Positions 38,117 to 48,468 are shown, counted from the first letter of the stretch. The stretch is DNA of 64,000 bases from Kosakonia sp. BYX6 (GCF_038449125.1 NZ_CP151800.1:716406-780405), one strand, 5' to 3'. Notes: generated from the sequence alone by a model not told the origin. Made by a program: numbers and translations.

Positions 38117-39276
38117 TATTCGACGAAGATATGCGGATAAAAGCGGGAGAGATCTTGGGTGATCAGCGCCCGGTCTTCGCGGATGCCGATCCCGGCGGGC
38201 TGATCGTTGATAAGCCAACTGCCAATCAACGTATAGCTGTCGCCAAACTTCGGCAGCGGGTAAAACTCCTGCACAATCATCCCCTCTTCGCCGTAGGGCC
38301 CCTCAACGGCTTCAACCGTTTTGCCATTCTCAATGATCGACACATTCGCGCCTTCACGGGAAAAAATCGGCTTAACGACGTATTTTTCCATTGCGGGGTG
38401 ATCGTCTTCGGCGAAATACGCTGGCAACAGATTCGGATGATCCGGGAACATTTCCCACAGCATCGGCAGCAACGCTTTGTTGGAGATAATGCTCTTCCAG
38501 GCCGGTTCCAACCAGCGCACACCGGCGTCTTCCAGCTTGGTGGAGAACATCTCACGCAGCATGTATTCCCACGGATAAAGCTTGAACAGATTGCCGATGA
38601 CCTGATCCTGCAAGTCCGAAAACTGGCCCTTTTCCCCCAGACCGATGTCTTCGATGTAGAGGAACTCCGACGCCAGTTCCGCTTCCGCTGCGCAATCTTG
38701 CAGATATTGCACGGTCCCGCGATCTTCAACGGTGTCGCGACAGCAGGTGAAATGCAGTAACTGGAAGCCGTGTTGCTCGCGCAATTCAGCGAAACGCGCG
38801 ATCAGCTTCTCTTGCAGGCTGTTGAACTGATCGCTGCCTTCCGCCAGGTTGCCAGCGTTGAGCTGATCTTCCAGCCAAATCCACTGGAAGAATGCTGCTT
38901 CATACAGCGAGGTGGGTGTATCGGCGTTATTTTCCAGAAGTTTGGGGTCACCGACGCCATCCCACGCCAGATCGAGGCGTGAATAGAGTGAAGGTTGATG
39001 CGTGGCCCACGACTGGCGCACAAAGCTCCAGGTGTGTTTCGGGATGCGAAACTTCGCCATCAGCTCATCGCTGGCGACCACTTTCTCGACCACTTTCAGG
39101 CACATTTGGTGCAGTTCAGCGGTAACGTCTTCCAGCTTCTCAACCTGCGCGAGCGTCAGCTTGTAATACGCCTCTTCACACCAGTAAGGCTCGCCATACA
39201 TGGTGTGAAAATTGAAGCCATACTCCGTGGCTTTTTCGCGCCAGTCCGGGCGCTCGGTAATACTGATTCTTTCCAT
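38116..39276 (-). CDS. ygiC: Glutathionylspermidine synthase-like ATP-grasp protein YgiC
   Basis: A 386-residue carbon-nitrogen ligase homologous to the synthetase domain of Gss. The N-terminal [24 protein letters not shown] and the [25 protein letters not shown] stretch are family hallmarks; the ATP-grasp region includes [15 protein letters not shown]. Its natural substrate is unknown. The amidase half of Gss is absent. The length equals E. coli YgiC. It follows ygiB by 5 bases, and both lie downstream of tolC. Confidence 0.95.
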   Translation of the reverse strand: MERISITERPDWREKATEYGFNFHTMYGEPYWCEEAYYKLTLAQVEKLEDVTAELHQMCLKVVEKVVASDELMAKFRIPKHTWSFVRQSWATHQPSLYSRLDLAWDGVGDPKLLENNADTPTSLYEAAFFQWIWLEDQLNAGNLAEGSDQFNSLQEKLIARFAELREQHGFQLLHFTCCRDTVEDRGTVQYLQDCAAEAELASEFLYIEDIGLGEKGQFSDLQDQVIGNLFKLYPWEYMLREMFSTKLEDAGVRWLEPAWKSIISNKALLPMLWEMFPDHPNLLPAYFAEDDHPAMEKYVVKPIFSREGANVSIIENGKTVEAVEGPYGEEGMIVQEFYPLPKFGDSYTLIGSWLINDQPAGIGIREDRALITQDLSRFYPHIFVE

Positions 39277-39281
39277 GAGGA

Positions 39282-39953
39282 TCAGCCGCCCATTGAGCGG
39301 GTGGAAGAGCCTGTCGCGCTGCGCTGCATGGTGTTCTGCTTCGCGACTGACTCACCAAAACCACCGCGGGTGACTGTGGTGGTGGTCGCCGGTTTCGGCG
39401 CCATCGCGGTTTTCGGCACTGTCGTCGTGCGGCCTGGTTGCGCGGCACCATAGCCTTTGCCGGACGCATCGGTGTACTGACCATAAGCCGGGCTTGCCGG
39501 GTTACGCGAGCTAAACAGCGGTTGCTGGGCAAAGCCCGCGCCGCCGCCCATCATACGGCCCATCATGTAACCGGCCATCAGCGGCATCCAGAAACTGCCG
39601 CCGGACTGCTGCGCCTGGGCCTGGTTTTCCGGCGCCATACCTGCCTGAACAGGTGCAGCCTGGCACTGGCCTTCGCCAAACTCGGCAACGCAATCTTCAC
39701 GCGTCGCGTATTTCGGCGCGGTACGTTCGGCTTCTTTCAGGGCATTGTTATAGGCGGTGGTGCACTCGGCACTTTTACCAGGATTCGCGGATGAGCAATC
39801 GTCGGCGTTCTGGTACATGGAAACTGTTTCGTCACTTTGTTCACAGCCTGACAGCATAAACACGGCGGTCACCGCTAATGCGACAGGTGTCAGATGGCGC
39901 GCGCCCCAGCTTTTGCGGAACGTCGCGTGTTGAATGTTTTTTGTCCGTTTCAT
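39282..39953 (-). CDS. ygiB: DUF1190 lipoprotein YgiB
   Basis: A 223-residue protein with an N-terminal export segment ending in a lipobox-like MLSGC (Cys35), so probably a lipoprotein. The mature part has conserved cysteines ([28 protein letters not shown]), a Gln/Ala-rich linker, a Gly/Met-rich segment ([16 protein letters not shown]) and a Ser/Gly/Arg tail. ATG at 39953 gives the E. coli start [17 protein letters not shown]. In E. coli tolC-ygiB-ygiC forms one operon and is induced by efflux stress regulators. The function is unknown. Confidence 0.94.
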   Translation of the reverse strand: MKRTKNIQHATFRKSWGARHLTPVALAVTAVFMLSGCEQSDETVSMYQNADDCSSANPGKSAECTTAYNNALKEAERTAPKYATREDCVAEFGEGQCQAAPVQAGMAPENQAQAQQSGGSFWMPLMAGYMMGRMMGGGAGFAQQPLFSSRNPASPAYGQYTDASGKGYGAAQPGRTTTVPKTAMAPKPATTTTVTRGGFGESVAKQNTMQRSATGSSTRSMGG

Positions 39954-40057
39954 TTTTATCTTCCTGGACCCCAAAGGTAGAAATAGATGCCAAGAATAGA
40001 GGATGGGTGGTTGAAATTAAAGCGAGGAAAGGAGGCCTTTACGTTGCCTTACGTAAA

Positions 40058-40080
40058 AACGGGGGCTGGATGCCCCCGTT
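40058..40080 (-). terminator. Terminator or attenuator after tolC
   Basis: Stem AACGGGGGC/GCCCCCGTT with loop TGGAT; on the minus strand the T-rich complement of the A-run at 40,055 follows. It would reduce read-through from tolC into ygiB-ygiC. Confidence 0.75.
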
Positions 40081-40102
40081 GTGCAAAAGTAACGATTAAC
40101 GA

Positions 40103-41542
40103 TTAACGATTGGCGCTGGTGCGCGCTGCGGCAGGTTGCGTGTTAGCGCCCATGTTATCCACGCTCGCTTGCTGCTGCGGGTTTTCCGGTGCCACACTTT
40201 CCGGCGCGGTAGAGATCGATTTGCCCAGCGCGTTGTTAAGCGCCAGCAGATCTTGCTCGTTCAGAGAACCCAGCGCTTGTTTGATATTCAGCTGGTTAAT
40301 CAGGTAGTTATAACGTGCGCTCGAAAGCTGTTGTTTCGCGTTATACAGCGTAGTGGTCGCATCCAGCACATCAACAATGGTACGCGTACCCACGGAGTAA
40401 CCGGCTTCCATCGCATCCAATGAGCTTTGCGCAGACACAACGGCCTGTTTGTAAGCGTTGATGCTGCTGATGGACGCATTCACGTTATTGAAGGAGGAAC
40501 GGACGGTCTGCACGACGCTGCGGTGCGCGCTTTCCAGTTGCTCGCTCGCGCCGACAAAGTTGTACTGCGCCTGTTTCACCTGCGAATTCACCTGACCACC
40601 CTGGTACAGCGGCAGGGAGAAGCTCAGGCCAACTTTGTTCTGACCCACGTCAGAATCATTATATTGCGCGCTGTCACGGGTTCTGGAGCCGCTGTAAGAG
40701 GTGTTGGACACGCCCGTTGAGGCGGTTAAATCCAACGTCGGCAGGTGACCATCCTGAGCCTGACGAATTTGCTCGCGTGCCAGATCCTGGTTCAGACGCG
40801 CTTGCAGCAGCGTCAGGTTGCGGTTTTCCGCTTCCTTCAGCAGCGTGTTAACGGCCTGCGGTTTGTCGGTTTTGAAGCTGTCGACATTCAGTGATGCCAG
40901 CTCCGGATAATAATTGCCGGTCACCTGGCGCAGGGCTTCCACTGCGTTATCCAGTTCGTTACGGGCGGTCACTTCATTTGCCAGTACGGTGTCGTATTGT
41001 GAGCGGGCGTTTTGCACGTCAGTAATGGCAACCAGACCCACGTTGAAACGTTGCGTGGTTTGGTCCAACTGACGATAAATAGATTGTTTCTGTGCTTCAG
41101 TGTAGGAGAGCGTATCGATGGCGCTCAGTACGTTGAAGTAGGCGGTTGCCGTGTTCAGCATCAATGTTTGCTGATCGGTCTGCCAGGTGACATCCTGAAT
41201 ACCGGCCGTTTTTTCCTGCAATGTCAGCGCACGCCATTTCGACATATCAAAAATGGATTGCGTTAATTGCAGGGTACCACTGGTCACGTTTGAGTCCACA
41301 CCCTGGCTATCACGAAAGCCGTTGGTATAGGTGTAATCTGCCCCCAAACCGAGCTGCGGCAGTAACGGGCTGCGCGCTTCATTGATCTTTTCGAAAGCGG
41401 CATCGCGGTCGGCGGCGGATTTACGCAGATCCGGGTTGCTTAAACGCGCCTGCTGATAAACCTGTAGCAGGTTTTCTGCCTGGCTCATAGCGCTGAAACC
41501 GGTCAGGCTCAGGCCGATAAGGAGGGGGAGCAATTTCTTCAT
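40103..41542 (-). CDS. tolC: Outer membrane channel TolC
   Basis: The 479-residue trimeric outer membrane duct for multidrug efflux pumps and type I secretion. Residues 1-22 are the signal peptide (cut before ENLLQVY). Two structural repeats follow, each a beta-hairpin and long helices (LTQSIFDMSKWRALTLQEK; YNFVGASEQLESAHRSVVQTVR). The C-terminal tail is variable and Ala/Gln-rich. The second of two close ATG codons (41542) is chosen, as in E. coli. A Mar-type box lies upstream. Confidence 0.98.
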   Translation of the reverse strand: MKKLLPLLIGLSLTGFSAMSQAENLLQVYQQARLSNPDLRKSAADRDAAFEKINEARSPLLPQLGLGADYTYTNGFRDSQGVDSNVTSGTLQLTQSIFDMSKWRALTLQEKTAGIQDVTWQTDQQTLMLNTATAYFNVLSAIDTLSYTEAQKQSIYRQLDQTTQRFNVGLVAITDVQNARSQYDTVLANEVTARNELDNAVEALRQVTGNYYPELASLNVDSFKTDKPQAVNTLLKEAENRNLTLLQARLNQDLAREQIRQAQDGHLPTLDLTASTGVSNTSYSGSRTRDSAQYNDSDVGQNKVGLSFSLPLYQGGQVNSQVKQAQYNFVGASEQLESAHRSVVQTVRSSFNNVNASISSINAYKQAVVSAQSSLDAMEAGYSVGTRTIVDVLDATTTLYNAKQQLSSARYNYLINQLNIKQALGSLNEQDLLALNNALGKSISTAPESVAPENPQQQASVDNMGANTQPAAARTSANR

Positions 41543-41629
41543 TTGCATTCCTTGTTGTGAAGCAACATAAGCGCTGGTCTAAATTGGAAAAAATAATCGC
41601 CGATTCTACCAGAAAGACGCACCGCGAAA

Positions 41630-41648
41630 GCTTGGCGTTACGTGCCAT
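41630..41648. promoter_or_regulatory. Mar/Sox/Rob box candidate upstream of tolC
   Basis: Read on the minus strand, ATGGCACGTAACGCCAAGC fits the marbox consensus (AYnGCACnnWnnRYYAAAY) at all but one defined position. It lies 88-106 bases before the tolC start. E. coli tolC is a known target of MarA, SoxS and Rob. The site is a prediction. Confidence 0.65.
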
Positions 41649-41748
41649 CGGCATAAATTTGCACCAATCTAACACACCGAGCTTGAAACGACAGTTAATC
41701 GGACTTGAAATCCAGTGTTTTATCATTACTTCAGAAGAGATGTCGCCA

Positions 41749-42381
41749 ATGAATAAGCCAGAAACGTCCGCAGTGACTTTCACAAAAAACGATGTAGAAA
41801 TTATTGCACGGGAAAAACTCTATAACGGATTTTTTTCTCTCGATCTTTATCGTTTCCGCCACCGTTTGTTTAACGGCGAAATGAGCGGCGAAGTACGCCG
41901 TGAAATTTTTGAACGCGGTCACGCCGCAGTCTTGCTACCCTATGACCCAGTACGTGATGAAATTGTGCTGATTGAACAGATCCGCATTGCGGCTTTCGAT
42001 ACCAGTGAAAGTCCGTGGCTGCTGGAGATGGTGGCCGGCATGATCGAAAAAGGCGAAACCGACGAAGATGTTGTGCGTCGCGAAGCGGTTGAAGAGGCCG
42101 GTTTGCAGGTCGGGCGTGTGAAAAGAATGTTGAGTTATCTGGCAAGCCCTGGCGGCACCAGCGAGCGTTCTGCTGTATTGGTTGGCGAAGTGGATGCCAC
42201 TCAGGCCTCAGGTATTCATGGTCTGGTGGATGAAAACGAAGACATTCGGGTTCATGTGGTAAGCCGGGAGCAGGCTTATCAGTGGGTTGAAGAGGGGAAA
42301 ATCGACAACGCAGCGTCTGTCATCGCCTTGCAATGGCTGCAACTGCATCATGAGAGCTTACGAAACGAGTGGAAAAAATGA
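41749..42381 (+). CDS. nudF: ADP-ribose pyrophosphatase NudF
   Basis: A 210-residue Nudix hydrolase that splits ADP-ribose and related sugars. The Nudix box is complete: [20 protein letters not shown] then AGL. The C-terminal [20 protein letters not shown] is the family ending. ATG at 41749 has a GAAGAG site 9 bases upstream; ATG at 41740 in the same frame is possible but too close to it. It is the first gene of nudF-yqiB-cpdA-yqiA-parE and divergent from tolC. Confidence 0.95.
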   Translation: MNKPETSAVTFTKNDVEIIAREKLYNGFFSLDLYRFRHRLFNGEMSGEVRREIFERGHAAVLLPYDPVRDEIVLIEQIRIAAFDTSESPWLLEMVAGMIEKGETDEDVVRREAVEEAGLQVGRVKRMLSYLASPGGTSERSAVLVGEVDATQASGIHGLVDENEDIRVHVVSREQAYQWVEEGKIDNAASVIALQWLQLHHESLRNEWKK

Positions 42382-42800
42382 AGCGTTACACACCTGACTT
42401 CCCTGAAATGATGCGCCTGTGCGAGACCAATTTCGCCCAGTTGCGTCGCCTGTTACCGCGTAATGATGCGACGGGTGAAACGGTGAGCTATCAGGTGACT
42501 AATGCGCAATACCGGTTAACGATCGTTGAATCCACCCGCTACACTACGCTTGTGGAAATTGAGCAGACCGCGCCCGCCATCAGTTACTGGAGCCTGCCGT
42601 CAATGACGGTGCGCCTGTACCACGATGCGATGGTGGCTGAAGTGTGTTCGAGCCAGCAGATCTTTCGTTTTAAAGCGCGTTATGATTATCCTAATAAAAA
42701 GTTGCATCAACGCGACGAAAAGCATCAAATTAATCAGTTTCTGGCCGACTGGCTGCGATACTGTTTAGCACATGGAGCAATGGCGATTCCGGTTTGTTAG
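42378..42800 (+). CDS. yqiB: DUF1249 protein YqiB
   Basis: A 140-residue cytosolic protein of unknown function, close to E. coli YqiB along its whole length ([16 protein letters not shown] to AHGAMAIPV). The ATG overlaps the nudF stop (ATGA), so translation is coupled; a GTG nine bases upstream is less likely. Confidence 0.95.
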   Translation: MKRYTPDFPEMMRLCETNFAQLRRLLPRNDATGETVSYQVTNAQYRLTIVESTRYTTLVEIEQTAPAISYWSLPSMTVRLYHDAMVAEVCSSQQIFRFKARYDYPNKKLHQRDEKHQINQFLADWLRYCLAHGAMAIPVC

Positions 42801-42824
42801 CGTCGTGAAACCTAAGGACACCAT

Positions 42825-43652
42825 TTGGAAAGCCTGTTAAACCTGCCTCTGGTTGGTGAGTCCAGAGTCAGGGTATTACAAATAACTGATTCTCACCTGT
42901 TTGCCGAAAAGCATGAAACGCTGTTAGGGGTAAATACCTGGGAAAGCTATCAGGCGGTACTGGAGGCCATCCAGTCCCAGCAGCGCGCATGCGATCTGAT
43001 CGTCGCCACCGGCGATTTGGCGCAGGATCACACCGCTGCGGCTTATCAGCTTTTCGCTGAAGGCATCGCAAGCTTCGACGCGCCTTGCGTCTGGCTGCCC
43101 GGTAATCACGACTTCCAGCCTGCTATGTACAGCGCCTTACAGGATGCAGGGATCTCATCCGCAAAACGCGTTTTTGTCGGCGAACACTGGCAAATTCTGT
43201 TGCTGGACAGCCAGGTGTTTGGCGTCCCGCACGGTGAACTGAGCGAGTTCCAGCTCGACTGGCTGGAGAAAAAACTCAGCGACAGTCCGCAGCGTCACAC
43301 GTTACTGCTACTTCATCATCATCCGCTCCCGTCGGGTTGTGGTTGGCTCGATCAACACAGCCTGCGCAACGCCGCGGAATTAGATAACGTGTTGCAACGT
43401 TTCCCACTGGTGCGCAACCTGCTGTGCGGGCATATTCATCAAGAGTTGGATCTCGACTGGAACGGGCGCCGTCTGCTGGCGACGCCCTCGACCTGCGTGC
43501 AGTTCAAACCGCACTGCGCCAATTTTACGCTTGATACCATCGCGCCAGGCTGGCGCTGGCTGGATTTGTACGCTGACGGAACATTGCATACCGAAGTCTG
43601 CCGTCTGGAAAGTACAGAATTCAGTCCGGACACCGCTTCAGAAGGCTACTGA
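42825..43652 (+). CDS. cpdA: 3',5'-cyclic AMP phosphodiesterase CpdA
   Basis: A 275-residue metallophosphoesterase that hydrolyses cAMP. Metal motifs are [29 protein letters not shown] and LCGHIHQEL. The start is TTG at 42825 with TAAGGA upstream, as in E. coli cpdA, giving [14 protein letters not shown]. Stop and the yqiA start overlap by one base (TGATG). Confidence 0.96.
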   Translation: MESLLNLPLVGESRVRVLQITDSHLFAEKHETLLGVNTWESYQAVLEAIQSQQRACDLIVATGDLAQDHTAAAYQLFAEGIASFDAPCVWLPGNHDFQPAMYSALQDAGISSAKRVFVGEHWQILLLDSQVFGVPHGELSEFQLDWLEKKLSDSPQRHTLLLLHHHPLPSGCGWLDQHSLRNAAELDNVLQRFPLVRNLLCGHIHQELDLDWNGRRLLATPSTCVQFKPHCANFTLDTIAPGWRWLDLYADGTLHTEVCRLESTEFSPDTASEGY

Positions 43653-44227
43653 TGTCGACGCTTCTTTATCTGCATGGCTTTAACAGTTCGCCCCTTTCGG
43701 CGAAGGCGACACAGCTTTCGCAATGGATGGCGCAGAACTACCCGGACATCAACGTGCTGGTGCCGCAATTGCCGCCTTATCCGGCTGCTGCTGCCGAGCT
43801 GCTGGAGTCGCTGGTGCTGGAGCAGGGTGGAAAACAACTAGGTTTAGTCGGCTCTTCATTGGGCGGTTATTTGGCGACCTGGCTTTCGCAATGTTTTATG
43901 TTGCCTGCGGTGGTGGTGAATCCTGCGGTGCGACCGTTTGAATTGCTGGCAGATTATCTCGGGCATAATGAGAACCCCTACACAGGGCAGCAATATGTGC
44001 TAGAGTCTCGCCATATTTACGAGCTCAAAGTGATGCAAGTTGACCCGCTTGAAGCGCCGGATTTAATCTGGCTGCTGCAACAAACCGGGGATGAAGTGCT
44101 TGATTACCGCCAGGCGGTGGCCTATTACGATGCCTGCCGTCAGACAGTTGAAGAGGGTGGAAGTCATGCCTTTACGGGCTTTGAGAATCATTTCACACAG
44201 ATTATCGATTTCCTTGGGCTACATTGA
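43652..44227 (+). CDS. yqiA: Esterase YqiA (UPF0227)
   Basis: A 191-residue alpha/beta-hydrolase. The oxyanion region HGFNSSP lies at the start, and the nucleophile elbow GSSLGGYLA holds the catalytic serine. E. coli YqiA hydrolyses palmitoyl-CoA and p-nitrophenyl esters. It lies between cpdA and parE in the conserved operon. Confidence 0.95.
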   Translation: MSTLLYLHGFNSSPLSAKATQLSQWMAQNYPDINVLVPQLPPYPAAAAELLESLVLEQGGKQLGLVGSSLGGYLATWLSQCFMLPAVVVNPAVRPFELLADYLGHNENPYTGQQYVLESRHIYELKVMQVDPLEAPDLIWLLQQTGDEVLDYRQAVAYYDACRQTVEEGGSHAFTGFENHFTQIIDFLGLH

Positions 44228-44268
44228 GCTAACCGGGAAACGATGCGGTCACTATCTACGAACACACC

Positions 44269-46161
44269 ATGACGCAATCCTATAACGCTGATGCCATAGA
44301 GGTACTCACCGGGCTTGAGCCGGTTCGCCGCCGTCCGGGGATGTACACCGATACCACGCGCCCTAACCATTTAGGCCAGGAAGTTATTGATAACAGCGTC
44401 GATGAAGCGCTGGCGGGCCACGCGAAGCGCGTGGACGTAATCCTGCACGCCGATCAGTCGCTGGAAGTTATCGACGATGGACGTGGCATGCCGGTGGATA
44501 TCCACCCGGAAGAGGGGGTACCGGCCGTTGAGCTGATCCTTTGCCGTTTGCATGCGGGCGGTAAATTCTCCAACAAAAACTACCAGTTCTCCGGCGGCCT
44601 GCACGGCGTGGGGATTTCGGTGGTTAACGCCTTGTCCCGCCGCGTGGAAGTGACCGTCAAACGTGACGGCCAGGTTTACAGCATCGCGTTTGAAAACGGT
44701 GAAAAAGTGCAGGATCTGCAAGTGATCGGCACCTGTGGCAAACGCAACACCGGCACCAGCGTGCATTTCTGGCCGGATGTATCCTTCTTCGATAGCCCGC
44801 GCTTTTCCGTTTCCCGCCTGACCCATTTGCTGAAAGCCAAAGCGGTATTGTGCCCCGGCGTTGAGATCACGTTCAAAGATGAAGTGAACAACGCCGAGCA
44901 GCGCTGGTGCTACCAGGACGGTCTGAACGACTATCTGTGCGAAGCGGTGAACGGCTTGCCGACACTGCCGGAAAAACCGTTTATCGGCAATTTCTCCGCC
45001 GAAACAGAAGCGGTGGATTGGGCACTGCTGTGGCTGCCGGAAGGCGGCGAACTGCTGACGGAAAGCTACGTTAACTTGATTCCAACGATGCAGGGTGGTA
45101 CGCACGTTAACGGTTTGCGCCAGGGGCTGCTTGATGCCATGCGTGAGTTCTGCGAATACCGCAATATTTTGCCGCGCGGCGTGAAGCTTTCTGCGGAAGA
45201 TATCTGGGATCGTTGCGCTTATGTGCTGTCGGTGAAAATGCAGGATCCGCAATTCGCCGGGCAGACCAAAGAGCGTTTATCGTCTCGTCAGTGCGCCGCG
45301 TTTGTCTCCGGCGTGGTGAAAGACGCGTTCAGCCTGTGGCTGAACCAGAATATTCAAACGGCAGAGCTGCTGGCGGAAATGGCGATTTCCAGCGCCCAAC
45401 GCCGTATGCGCGCCGCCAAAAAAGTGGTGCGTAAAAAACTGACCAGCGGCCCTGCGCTGCCAGGCAAACTGGCGGATTGCACCGCGCAGGATTTAACGCG
45501 TACCGAGCTGTTTCTCGTGGAAGGTGACTCAGCAGGCGGTTCGGCCAAACAGGCGCGCGACCGCGAATTCCAGGCGATCATGCCGCTGAAAGGGAAAATC
45601 CTGAACACCTGGGAAGTCTCTTCCGATGAAGTGCTGGCCTCGCAGGAAGTGCACGATATCTCGGTCGCGATCGGTATCGATCCGGACAGCGATGATCTCA
45701 GCCAACTGCGTTACGGCAAGATCTGTATTCTCGCGGATGCGGATTCCGATGGTCTGCACATCGCGACGCTGTTATGCGCGCTGTTTGTGAAACATTTCCG
45801 TGCACTGGTGAAAAACGGTCACGTCCATGTGGCGCTACCTCCGCTGTACCGTATTGATCTCGGCAAAGAGGTTTATTACGCGCTGACGGAAGAAGAGAAA
45901 ACCGGCGTGCTGGAGCAGTTGAAACGCAAAAAGGGCAAACCGAACGTGCAGCGCTTTAAAGGGCTGGGCGAGATGAACCCAATGCAACTGCGTGAAACCA
46001 CGCTCGATCCAAATACTCGCCGTCTGGTGCAGCTGATTATCAGCGATGAAGACGAGCAGCAAACCAACGCCATGATGGATATGCTGCTGGCCAAGAAGCG
46101 TTCGGAAGACCGCCGCAACTGGCTGCAAGAAAAAGGCGATATGGCGGATATTGAAGCCTGA
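44269..46161 (+). CDS. parE: DNA topoisomerase IV subunit B
   Basis: The 630-residue ATPase subunit that with ParC unlinks daughter chromosomes. The GHKL ATP site shows DNSVDEALAG, IDDGRGMPVD and GGLHGVGISVVNAL. The TOPRIM part has VEGDSAGGSAKQARDREFQA and ADADSDGLHI. The length equals E. coli. Last gene of the nudF-parE run; a strong terminator follows. Confidence 0.98.
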   Translation: MTQSYNADAIEVLTGLEPVRRRPGMYTDTTRPNHLGQEVIDNSVDEALAGHAKRVDVILHADQSLEVIDDGRGMPVDIHPEEGVPAVELILCRLHAGGKFSNKNYQFSGGLHGVGISVVNALSRRVEVTVKRDGQVYSIAFENGEKVQDLQVIGTCGKRNTGTSVHFWPDVSFFDSPRFSVSRLTHLLKAKAVLCPGVEITFKDEVNNAEQRWCYQDGLNDYLCEAVNGLPTLPEKPFIGNFSAETEAVDWALLWLPEGGELLTESYVNLIPTMQGGTHVNGLRQGLLDAMREFCEYRNILPRGVKLSAEDIWDRCAYVLSVKMQDPQFAGQTKERLSSRQCAAFVSGVVKDAFSLWLNQNIQTAELLAEMAISSAQRRMRAAKKVVRKKLTSGPALPGKLADCTAQDLTRTELFLVEGDSAGGSAKQARDREFQAIMPLKGKILNTWEVSSDEVLASQEVHDISVAIGIDPDSDDLSQLRYGKICILADADSDGLHIATLLCALFVKHFRALVKNGHVHVALPPLYRIDLGKEVYYALTEEEKTGVLEQLKRKKGKPNVQRFKGLGEMNPMQLRETTLDPNTRRLVQLIISDEDEQQTNAMMDMLLAKKRSEDRRNWLQEKGDMADIEA

Positions 46162-46182
46162 TTGCCACTGCCGACAGAAAGT

Positions 46183-46215
46183 AAAGGGACGCTATTTGCG
46201 TCCCTTTCTATTTTT
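46183..46215 (+). terminator. Terminator of parE
   Basis: Perfect 10-bp stem AAAGGGACGC/GCGTCCCTTT with loop TATTT, followed by CTATTTTT. Confidence 0.9.
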
Positions 46216-46346
46216 ACGAGCCTGCGATGAAATCGGAAAATGCTAATGGGGGAAGTGCGATTAATGTGATGGCACGTTGTAAGTCGAAAGTGGATTTCGC
46301 CTATAAACGTCTTGATGTTTTCCCTCTTATTAAAGGACTAATAATA

Positions 46347-47051
46347 ATGAGCAAACGGAGTGACATAATCGATCCATCCGCGGCGCCAACGGCAGATTTT
46401 GGTTTGGTATATTCTGAAGTCCTCGGTTGGATCGATCTGGGGCATGCATATGGAGACGACATACGTAATTTATTAAAGCAAATGACCACCGGCGAAAACG
46501 GCACCGCGCCTTACTATGAGTTGGTATATTCGCAGTCAATGTATAAATGGTCGCATAACGTTGGGTCGGGTGTTTATGCTCTTTGGATGGTGAAAAAGGG
46601 TACGCCTTTACACATTAGACACAGCATCGCGTTAGCCATCATGATGAGAACCGCTATACGCTTTGAAAGTCGTCAGCTTTCAGTTCCCTTTGCATGGACA
46701 ACGGACAGTGGGTTCAGTGCCGAAGATTTAGTGTCTGATTTATTGGGCTTTTATCGTGTTATCAGGCCACAAAATTATTTTTCGCAGCTTAAACTCGTTA
46801 GCAAAGCGGAAGCATTGAAGCGATGGGATTATTACGGAGCCACCGGAAGTTATAAAAACAAGCTATTTCAGCCACTGCTTTTCCCCGATCCTGAAAAGAA
46901 TAAAACGGGTAAACCCTTCTACGGTGAGTTACCGAATTTCATGACATCTATTCAGCCCTACAATGATTTTACCCGCGATACTGTATTGGTCGTTTCTAAT
47001 AACGGAGTGCTTATGAACATTGGGCTACAGCCGCAGGAAAGGTTCCGATGA
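46347..47051 (+). CDS. Unknown protein, first gene of a two-gene accessory unit
   Basis: A 234-residue protein without signal peptide that I cannot name with confidence. Residues 27-33 read GWIDLGH and residues 121-137 SGFSAEDLVSDLLGFYR; both recall the pattern of DUF4056-type proteins, a weak resemblance. Residues 92-104 form a hydrophobic helix. ATG at 46347 follows AAAGGA; the frame runs further upstream but without a ribosome site. The region is AT-richer than parE. Its stop overlaps the next start (ATGA), so the two are one unit. A secreted effector or enzyme with a partner is possible, not shown. Confidence 0.75.
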   Translation: MSKRSDIIDPSAAPTADFGLVYSEVLGWIDLGHAYGDDIRNLLKQMTTGENGTAPYYELVYSQSMYKWSHNVGSGVYALWMVKKGTPLHIRHSIALAIMMRTAIRFESRQLSVPFAWTTDSGFSAEDLVSDLLGFYRVIRPQNYFSQLKLVSKAEALKRWDYYGATGSYKNKLFQPLLFPDPEKNKTGKPFYGELPNFMTSIQPYNDFTRDTVLVVSNNGVLMNIGLQPQERFR

Positions 47052-47449
47052 GAAAAATAATGAAATGTGCCCTGGCGGCTATCGCGGCGGTGCTACTTAT
47101 TGTTTTGTATAAAGTCGGTTCAGTTTATCTGGCAGATAGCGCGGATTACACCCAGGCAGATTGGTTAGAATACAAATTGCTTACCCCCGCTGAAATTAAA
47201 AATGCCCCCCTTTTCAGCGACGTTATTGTATTGCGTTACCGCGCAGCCGATGGGCCTGCTCCTCAGTTCAATCAGATTGAATATGACGGGAAAGCGAAGG
47301 TGCTTGAAATACAACGCTACTTAGTTTCACTGGGTTACCGCGAAAAAGGCGATCCTGTAAAAGGGAAACGATGGGTCCGCGAGCAGGATAATAAGAGCGC
47401 CTCCGTTGCCCAAACTGGCAATGCCACAACACTCACCTTTGCTGATTAA
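47048..47449 (+). CDS. Unknown membrane-anchored protein, second gene of the unit
   Basis: A 133-residue protein. Residues 4-23 form an uncleaved signal anchor (MKCALAAIAAVLLIVLYKVG); the rest is periplasmic, polar, with no cysteine and no motif I recognise (VIVLRYRAADGPAPQFN, LVSLGYREKGDPVKGKRW). Start overlaps the stop of the gene before. A small anchored partner after a soluble protein resembles effector/immunity or enzyme/regulator pairs; nothing further supports either. Confidence 0.75.
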   Translation: MRKIMKCALAAIAAVLLIVLYKVGSVYLADSADYTQADWLEYKLLTPAEIKNAPLFSDVIVLRYRAADGPAPQFNQIEYDGKAKVLEIQRYLVSLGYREKGDPVKGKRWVREQDNKSASVAQTGNATTLTFAD

Positions 47450-47459
47450 ACCCGGCAGA

Positions 47460-47488
47460 TAAAAGGGATGTTACAAGCATCCCTTTTA
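47460..47488. terminator. Bidirectional terminator between the unknown pair and the GST-like gene
   Basis: Perfect stem AAAAGGGATG/CATCCCTTTT around TTACAAG; the A-run and T-run serve both strands. Confidence 0.85.
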
Positions 47489-47501
47489 TCCATCATGCCC
47501 G

Positions 47502-48458
47502 TTAAAAACCATAAGCACTCAAATCCGGTCCCTGCGGTACAATGCCGTTCGGGTTTAGGGCTTTGATGGAGTAATAGCCCTGTTTGATATGGTCGATATT
47601 CACCGTTTCGCGAATGCCGGGCACAGCCAGCATCTGGCGCAAATAGCGGTCGAGATGGGGATATTCCGCGAGCTTGCGGCGGTTGCATTTAAACAGCCCG
47701 TGATAAGCGGCATCAAAGCGAATCAACGTGACAAACAGGCGAATATCCGCTTCGGTTAGCGGCTCACCGCACAGGAATGAGCGCTTCGCAAGATGGTTTT
47801 CGAGCTTATCGAGCATCGCAAAAACATCGTTAACCGCTTCTTCATAACTCAGTTGCGTGGTGGCAAAGCCCGCGCGGTAAACCCCGTTATTGAGCTTTGG
47901 ATAAATTTCCGCATTCAGGTGGTCAATCTCATCGCGCAAGTGCTGTGGGTAAAGGTCGATATCTGCGCGTGCCAGTTCGCCAAAACCGCTATTTAACATG
48001 CGCACAATATCGGCGGACTCGTTATTGACGATGGTGCGGGTTTGCTTGTCCCACAGTACCGGAACCGTTGCCCGGCCGGTAAAACGCGGATCGGCGCGGG
48101 TATAAAGCTGGTGCAGCCATTCGGTTTGATTCAGCGTATCGCGATCGGCACCGGGGTAATCGCCAAAGTGCCAGCCTTCATCAAGCAGCCAGGGTTCAAC
48201 CACTGACACGCTAATCGTCGCTTCCAGTCCCTTTAATTTACGTGCAATCAGCGTTCGCGAGGCCCACGGGCAAATCAGCGCGACATACAGATGATAGCGA
48301 CCGGCTTCGGCCTGAAAACCGCCGTCGCCGGTCATGCCGGGTGCCCCGTCAGGGGTCACCCAGTGGCGAAAGCTGGAGGTCTGGCGGACAAAACCGCCTT
48401 TTTCATCGGTGGCCTGCACCGGGTGCCAGTCGGCCGTCCATTTACCCTCAATCAGCAT
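47502..48458 (-). CDS. Glutathionyl-hydroquinone reductase-like (Xi-class GST)
   Basis: A 318-residue enzyme related to E. coli YqjG, which removes glutathione from glutathionyl-hydroquinones. The active-site cysteine is Cys63 in LICPWASRTL, at the same position as in YqjG. The thioredoxin-like N-domain and the helical C-domain (NNGVYRAGFATTQLSYEEAV, LTEADIRLFVTLIRFD) are complete. It is about ten residues shorter than YqjG and differs at many sites, so it may be a paralogue rather than yqjG itself. It follows a DoxX gene by 10 bases; E. coli has the same pair as yqjF-yqjG. Confidence 0.88.
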   Translation of the reverse strand: MLIEGKWTADWHPVQATDEKGGFVRQTSSFRHWVTPDGAPGMTGDGGFQAEAGRYHLYVALICPWASRTLIARKLKGLEATISVSVVEPWLLDEGWHFGDYPGADRDTLNQTEWLHQLYTRADPRFTGRATVPVLWDKQTRTIVNNESADIVRMLNSGFGELARADIDLYPQHLRDEIDHLNAEIYPKLNNGVYRAGFATTQLSYEEAVNDVFAMLDKLENHLAKRSFLCGEPLTEADIRLFVTLIRFDAAYHGLFKCNRRKLAEYPHLDRYLRQMLAVPGIRETVNIDHIKQGYYSIKALNPNGIVPQGPDLSAYGF

Positions 48459-48468
48459 GCAGCCTCCG

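Noticed and set aside
46227-46346. 40-codon upstream extension of the first unknown gene after parE
   Set aside because: In frame, but without a ribosome site at its start, while ATG at 46347 has AAAGGA at good spacing.
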